A stretch of 64,000 bases of DNA from Balneola sp. GTDB lineage: Bacteria; Bacteroidota; Rhodothermia; Balneolales; Balneolaceae. The notes under the pieces are model-generated. The model ran no database searches, was not told the origin of the DNA, and saw only the letters and a program-made list of their open reading frames with translations. Where the stretch lies: contig NZMW01000017.1 in the NCBI GenBank assembly GCA_002694685.1, forward strand, positions 124,001 through 188,000, given 5' to 3'. A program made the translations under genes and the position numbers. Shown here piece after piece: positions 62,115 to 64,000 of this stretch. Within the stretch, counting starts at the first letter, position 1. Each line of letters begins with the position of its first letter.

Positions 62115-63146
62115 TTATATGAACCGCTGTGTAATGCCCAGCGAATGGTTCGTTTTGGTAATGGATTTTTGAGGATCCGACTCGGTGCCGGTAAGCGCTC
62201 GGATGGCGTCGATAGTTTCGGGAATAACGATGGCCTGATTATCGACCAGGTAGGCGTAATACAACTCATCGCCTTCCACTTTGAGCATATCTTCCCAGAT
62301 GGCCACTTCGTACATATCGCCGTGCGGGCGTCCCAGGTCCAGCATCAGCTCCTTAACGGCGTTATTGGCGGAAAGGTCGTCGCTCATATTTATAAAGGCC
62401 GTTCGGGTAGAAGTGCCGAAAGCCTCCAGGACTTCCTCTTTAGATGCATTTTTGGTTAATTGCACGGTCCAGTAATGCATATGGGAAAGTGTTTGGGGTA
62501 CTTTTACCGCGGCAGTTACCACGTCCAGTTCGGGATCTACGCTCTGGGCATCCGGGCCCTGGTGACTGGGAATTTCCGGTTCAGGAACCATTGTATTCAT
62601 GATACCGTTTTTGTGGCTTTCCCACGGATCGGTAGCTCGGCGCAACAGCGTACCACGTGCTTTATTCAGTAATCCCGCTCGTTTTAATGCGCTGAGGGTC
62701 CGTACGATAGAGGTGGTGTTGCAGGAGACCACGCGGGTACTTTCCCGATTTAAAGCAGAGGCATAATTATTTTCCGCGCTGAAGGAATGCCCGGTCGTCT
62801 CGTGCTTTTCCCCGCCCTGCACAATAAACTTCACACCGGCCGTTTTGTACCGTTCGGCATTCTGGGTACCGAACTTTTTGGGAGCGCAATCCACCACCAG
62901 GTCAGCGAGCTCAAGCAGGTCATCAAGATCGCCGGCTACCGGAATATGTTTCTCCCTCATTGTCTTGCGGCCTTCTTCGGTATTGGCAAACACGGCGTAT
63001 CCTTTAGCTGCCGCTGCCTTTATTCTCCAGTCGGCAGCTACATCACCGATGCCCACCAGTTCCATATCTTCTTGCAAGGTTACTGCTTCCGCCACTCGTT
63101 TTCCGATGACGCCATATCCGTTTACGGCTATTTTGATCTTTTCCAT
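62115..63146 (-). CDS. Type II (archaeal-type) glyceraldehyde-3-phosphate dehydrogenase
   Basis: 343 residues, the usual length for the archaeal form. Rossmann start 'IAVNGYGVIGKRVAEAVTLQ', catalytic Cys142 in 'VVSCNTTSIVRTLSALKRAG', phosphate and substrate region 'LLRRATDPWESHKNGIMNTM', and C-terminal 'ETIDAIRALTGTESDPQKSI'. It would oxidise glyceraldehyde-3-phosphate with NAD(P). Bacteria normally use the type I enzyme, whose active thiol is a known target of copper. A second, unrelated GAPDH induced with the copper genes may keep glycolysis going; this is an inference. It follows the SHOCT gene by 13 bp, behind P8. Confidence 0.92.
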   Translation of the reverse strand: MEKIKIAVNGYGVIGKRVAEAVTLQEDMELVGIGDVAADWRIKAAAAKGYAVFANTEEGRKTMREKHIPVAGDLDDLLELADLVVDCAPKKFGTQNAERYKTAGVKFIVQGGEKHETTGHSFSAENNYASALNRESTRVVSCNTTSIVRTLSALKRAGLLNKARGTLLRRATDPWESHKNGIMNTMVPEPEIPSHQGPDAQSVDPELDVVTAAVKVPQTLSHMHYWTVQLTKNASKEEVLEAFGTSTRTAFINMSDDLSANNAVKELMLDLGRPHGDMYEVAIWEDMLKVEGDELYYAYLVDNQAIVIPETIDAIRALTGTESDPQKSITKTNHSLGITQRFI

Positions 63147-63159
63147 TGTTGTATTTTTT

Positions 63160-63375
63160 TTACTTGTTTAGTTTTAAAACTTTTTTACGCTCCTCAAACT
63201 CTTCGCGTTCTATTTCTCCACGAGCTAACCTCTTAGTCAGTATACCCATTGCGTCTTCCCGTACAACTCTACCGCGCCAATATGGAATCAAATCCAAAAA
63301 AACCAAAAGGAGTCCTATCGAAATCACAATCCACCAGATCCAGTGCATGCCAAAAAAGTGGTGATTGTAAAACAT
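63160..63375 (-). CDS. Small SHOCT-domain membrane protein
   Basis: 71 residues: a helix at about 11-31 ('HWIWWIVISIGLLLVFLDLI') and the SHOCT motif 'MGILTKRLARGEIEREEFEE'. It is the first gene of the P8 operon, before the type II GAPDH. The N-terminal 'HHFFGMHW' adds possible metal ligands. Confidence 0.88.
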   Translation of the reverse strand: MFYNHHFFGMHWIWWIVISIGLLLVFLDLIPYWRGRVVREDAMGILTKRLARGEIEREEFEERKKVLKLNK

Positions 63376-63433
63376 GATTTTGTAATATTTATTTAACTAA
63401 AAATGTAGTAATCGGTTATTTAAACGATTATCC

Positions 63434-63470
63434 GTAAGATAGATGCAAGTGCCTTAAATAAAGCTTAAAC
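63434..63470 (-). promoter_or_regulatory. Island promoter P8 for the SHOCT-GAPDH operon
   Basis: CTTAAAT at 63453 and CTTAAAC at 63464 (plus strand), 11 bp apart with AAAG between. 11 bp further comes TATCTTAC (63441-63434). The box is 78 bp before the SHOCT start; the divergent gene at 63580 begins 110 bp to its right. Confidence 0.7.
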
Positions 63471-63579
63471 CAAAGAATGAAGTTTATGTCTCCTGATATA
63501 TTCAGATGTGAGATAACCATTGCGTATGTAGAACATACACTACACTAAAAACAAAAATCCATAATCAAAAGGATATAAA

Positions 63580-64000
63580 ATGACAGAATTAAAGCTCACT
63601 CAGTTTATTATTCCGGTGATAGTATTGCTCATTATTACAGCCAGTTATATTTATTATTCAAGAAAAGTCTCAGAGAAAAATGTGTTCAACAAACTCCTAT
63701 TAAAAATCAGCGGCCTGGCTTTTTTGCTTAACCTTGTGTGGGAGATCGCCCAGGGACCGCTTTATTCGGGCTATGTCTATGATTTAAATCATATTTCTTT
63801 TTGTGCATTGGCATCCGTAGCCGATATGTTGATGGTATTGCTTCTTTATTTTGCTTTTAGCCTGTTTTATAAAGATCCGTATTGGCTAGGCAGAATGACC
63901 ATCCGTAACGTGATCGGTTTGGTTCTTATCGGCGGGGTAGGGGCCATTTTGGGAGAACTCAGACACCTTGCAGCCGGGAGCTGGAGCTACTCTGATGCAA
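63580..64000 (+). CDS. Multi-helix membrane protein, N-terminal part (cut by window edge)
   Basis: An open frame from ATG 63580, with ribosome site AAGGA nine bases before, runs to the right edge (140 codons). There are four hydrophobic segments: 'FIIPVIVLLIITASYIYYS', 'ISGLAFLLNLVWEIAQGPLY', 'ADMLMVLLLYFAFSLFY' and 'NVIGLVLIGGVGAILGELRH'. No family is named with confidence. The acidic and His residues in the second and last helices (W-E, E-L-R-H) may be functional. It is divergent from the P8 operon. Confidence 0.7.
   Translation, partial: MTELKLTQFIIPVIVLLIITASYIYYSRKVSEKNVFNKLLLKISGLAFLLNLVWEIAQGPLYSGYVYDLNHISFCALASVADMLMVLLLYFAFSLFYKDPYWLGRMTIRNVIGLVLIGGVGAILGELRHLAAGSWSYSDA

Noticed and set aside
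60052-63146. A true GapDH-ArsJ arsenate system
   Set aside because: The MFS protein looks like a TetA/drug-type pump, the GAPDH is type II rather than type I, and no ars regulator or reductase is nearby.

Overview
The window looks like a chromosomal segment of a Gram-negative member of the Bacteroidota/Balneolota (FCB) group. Evidence: beta-barrel proteins with no Proteobacterial look, a GMC oxidoreductase next to a gluconate-dehydrogenase subunit 3, AraC regulators with an HMA-like N-terminus, and promoters whose -7 element resembles the Bacteroidetes TAnnTTTG type. The exact genus cannot be told from the sequence.

Positions 1-15,155 read as ordinary chromosome: a YgjP-type metallopeptidase (cut by the edge), a redoxin, an MscS channel, a GMC oxidoreductase module with a DUF1080 lipoprotein, a ZIP transporter, an OprB-like porin, lgt, pcm, a DUF368 lipid-carrier translocase and two tandem-domain universal stress proteins. 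Three ~200-bp hairpin-bearing repeats (11.8-13.9 kb) lie around a small DUF559 nuclease gene and the stress-protein genes.

A tRNA with a CAT anticodon (15,156-15,229) is followed by a tyrosine integrase. Everything to the right edge (more than 48 kb) reads as one metal-resistance island. It carries a CusCBA-type RND pump with PII-like and DUF411 proteins, a multicopper oxidase/CopB module with cytochrome c, an OmpR-type two-component system, an outer-membrane porin, a DUF302/Met-rich/SHOCT/rhodanese operon, a Cu P1B-ATPase with cupredoxin and three small YHS/TRASH-like proteins, a second lgt, NhaA, a membrane spermidine-synthase-like protein, an archaeal-type (type II) GAPDH, an MFS pump and several small membrane proteins. 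No distal att copy is visible, so the right end lies beyond the window.

Two things stand out. First, eight island transcription units share a promoter box: an 11-bp-spaced direct repeat (CTTAAAT-nAAG-CTTAAAT on the non-coding strand), always in the same orientation to the gene and always 10-11 bp upstream of a -7-like octamer. This suggests one regulon, probably run by the response regulator at 30,039-30,764. Second, the long minus-strand run downstream of the Cu-ATPase contains a complex I-like cluster (nuoA, a nuoB-nuoD fusion, nuoH, J, K, L, M, N) with no nuoC, E, F, G or I. The B-D fusion has lost the cluster-ligand cysteines and part of the quinone-site signature, and has gained two insertions with about 45 histidines each. 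The antiporter subunits keep most of their charged residues, and a K+-channel-like gene follows. This looks like an undescribed, redox-dead, metal-binding relative of complex I that belongs to a metal stress island.
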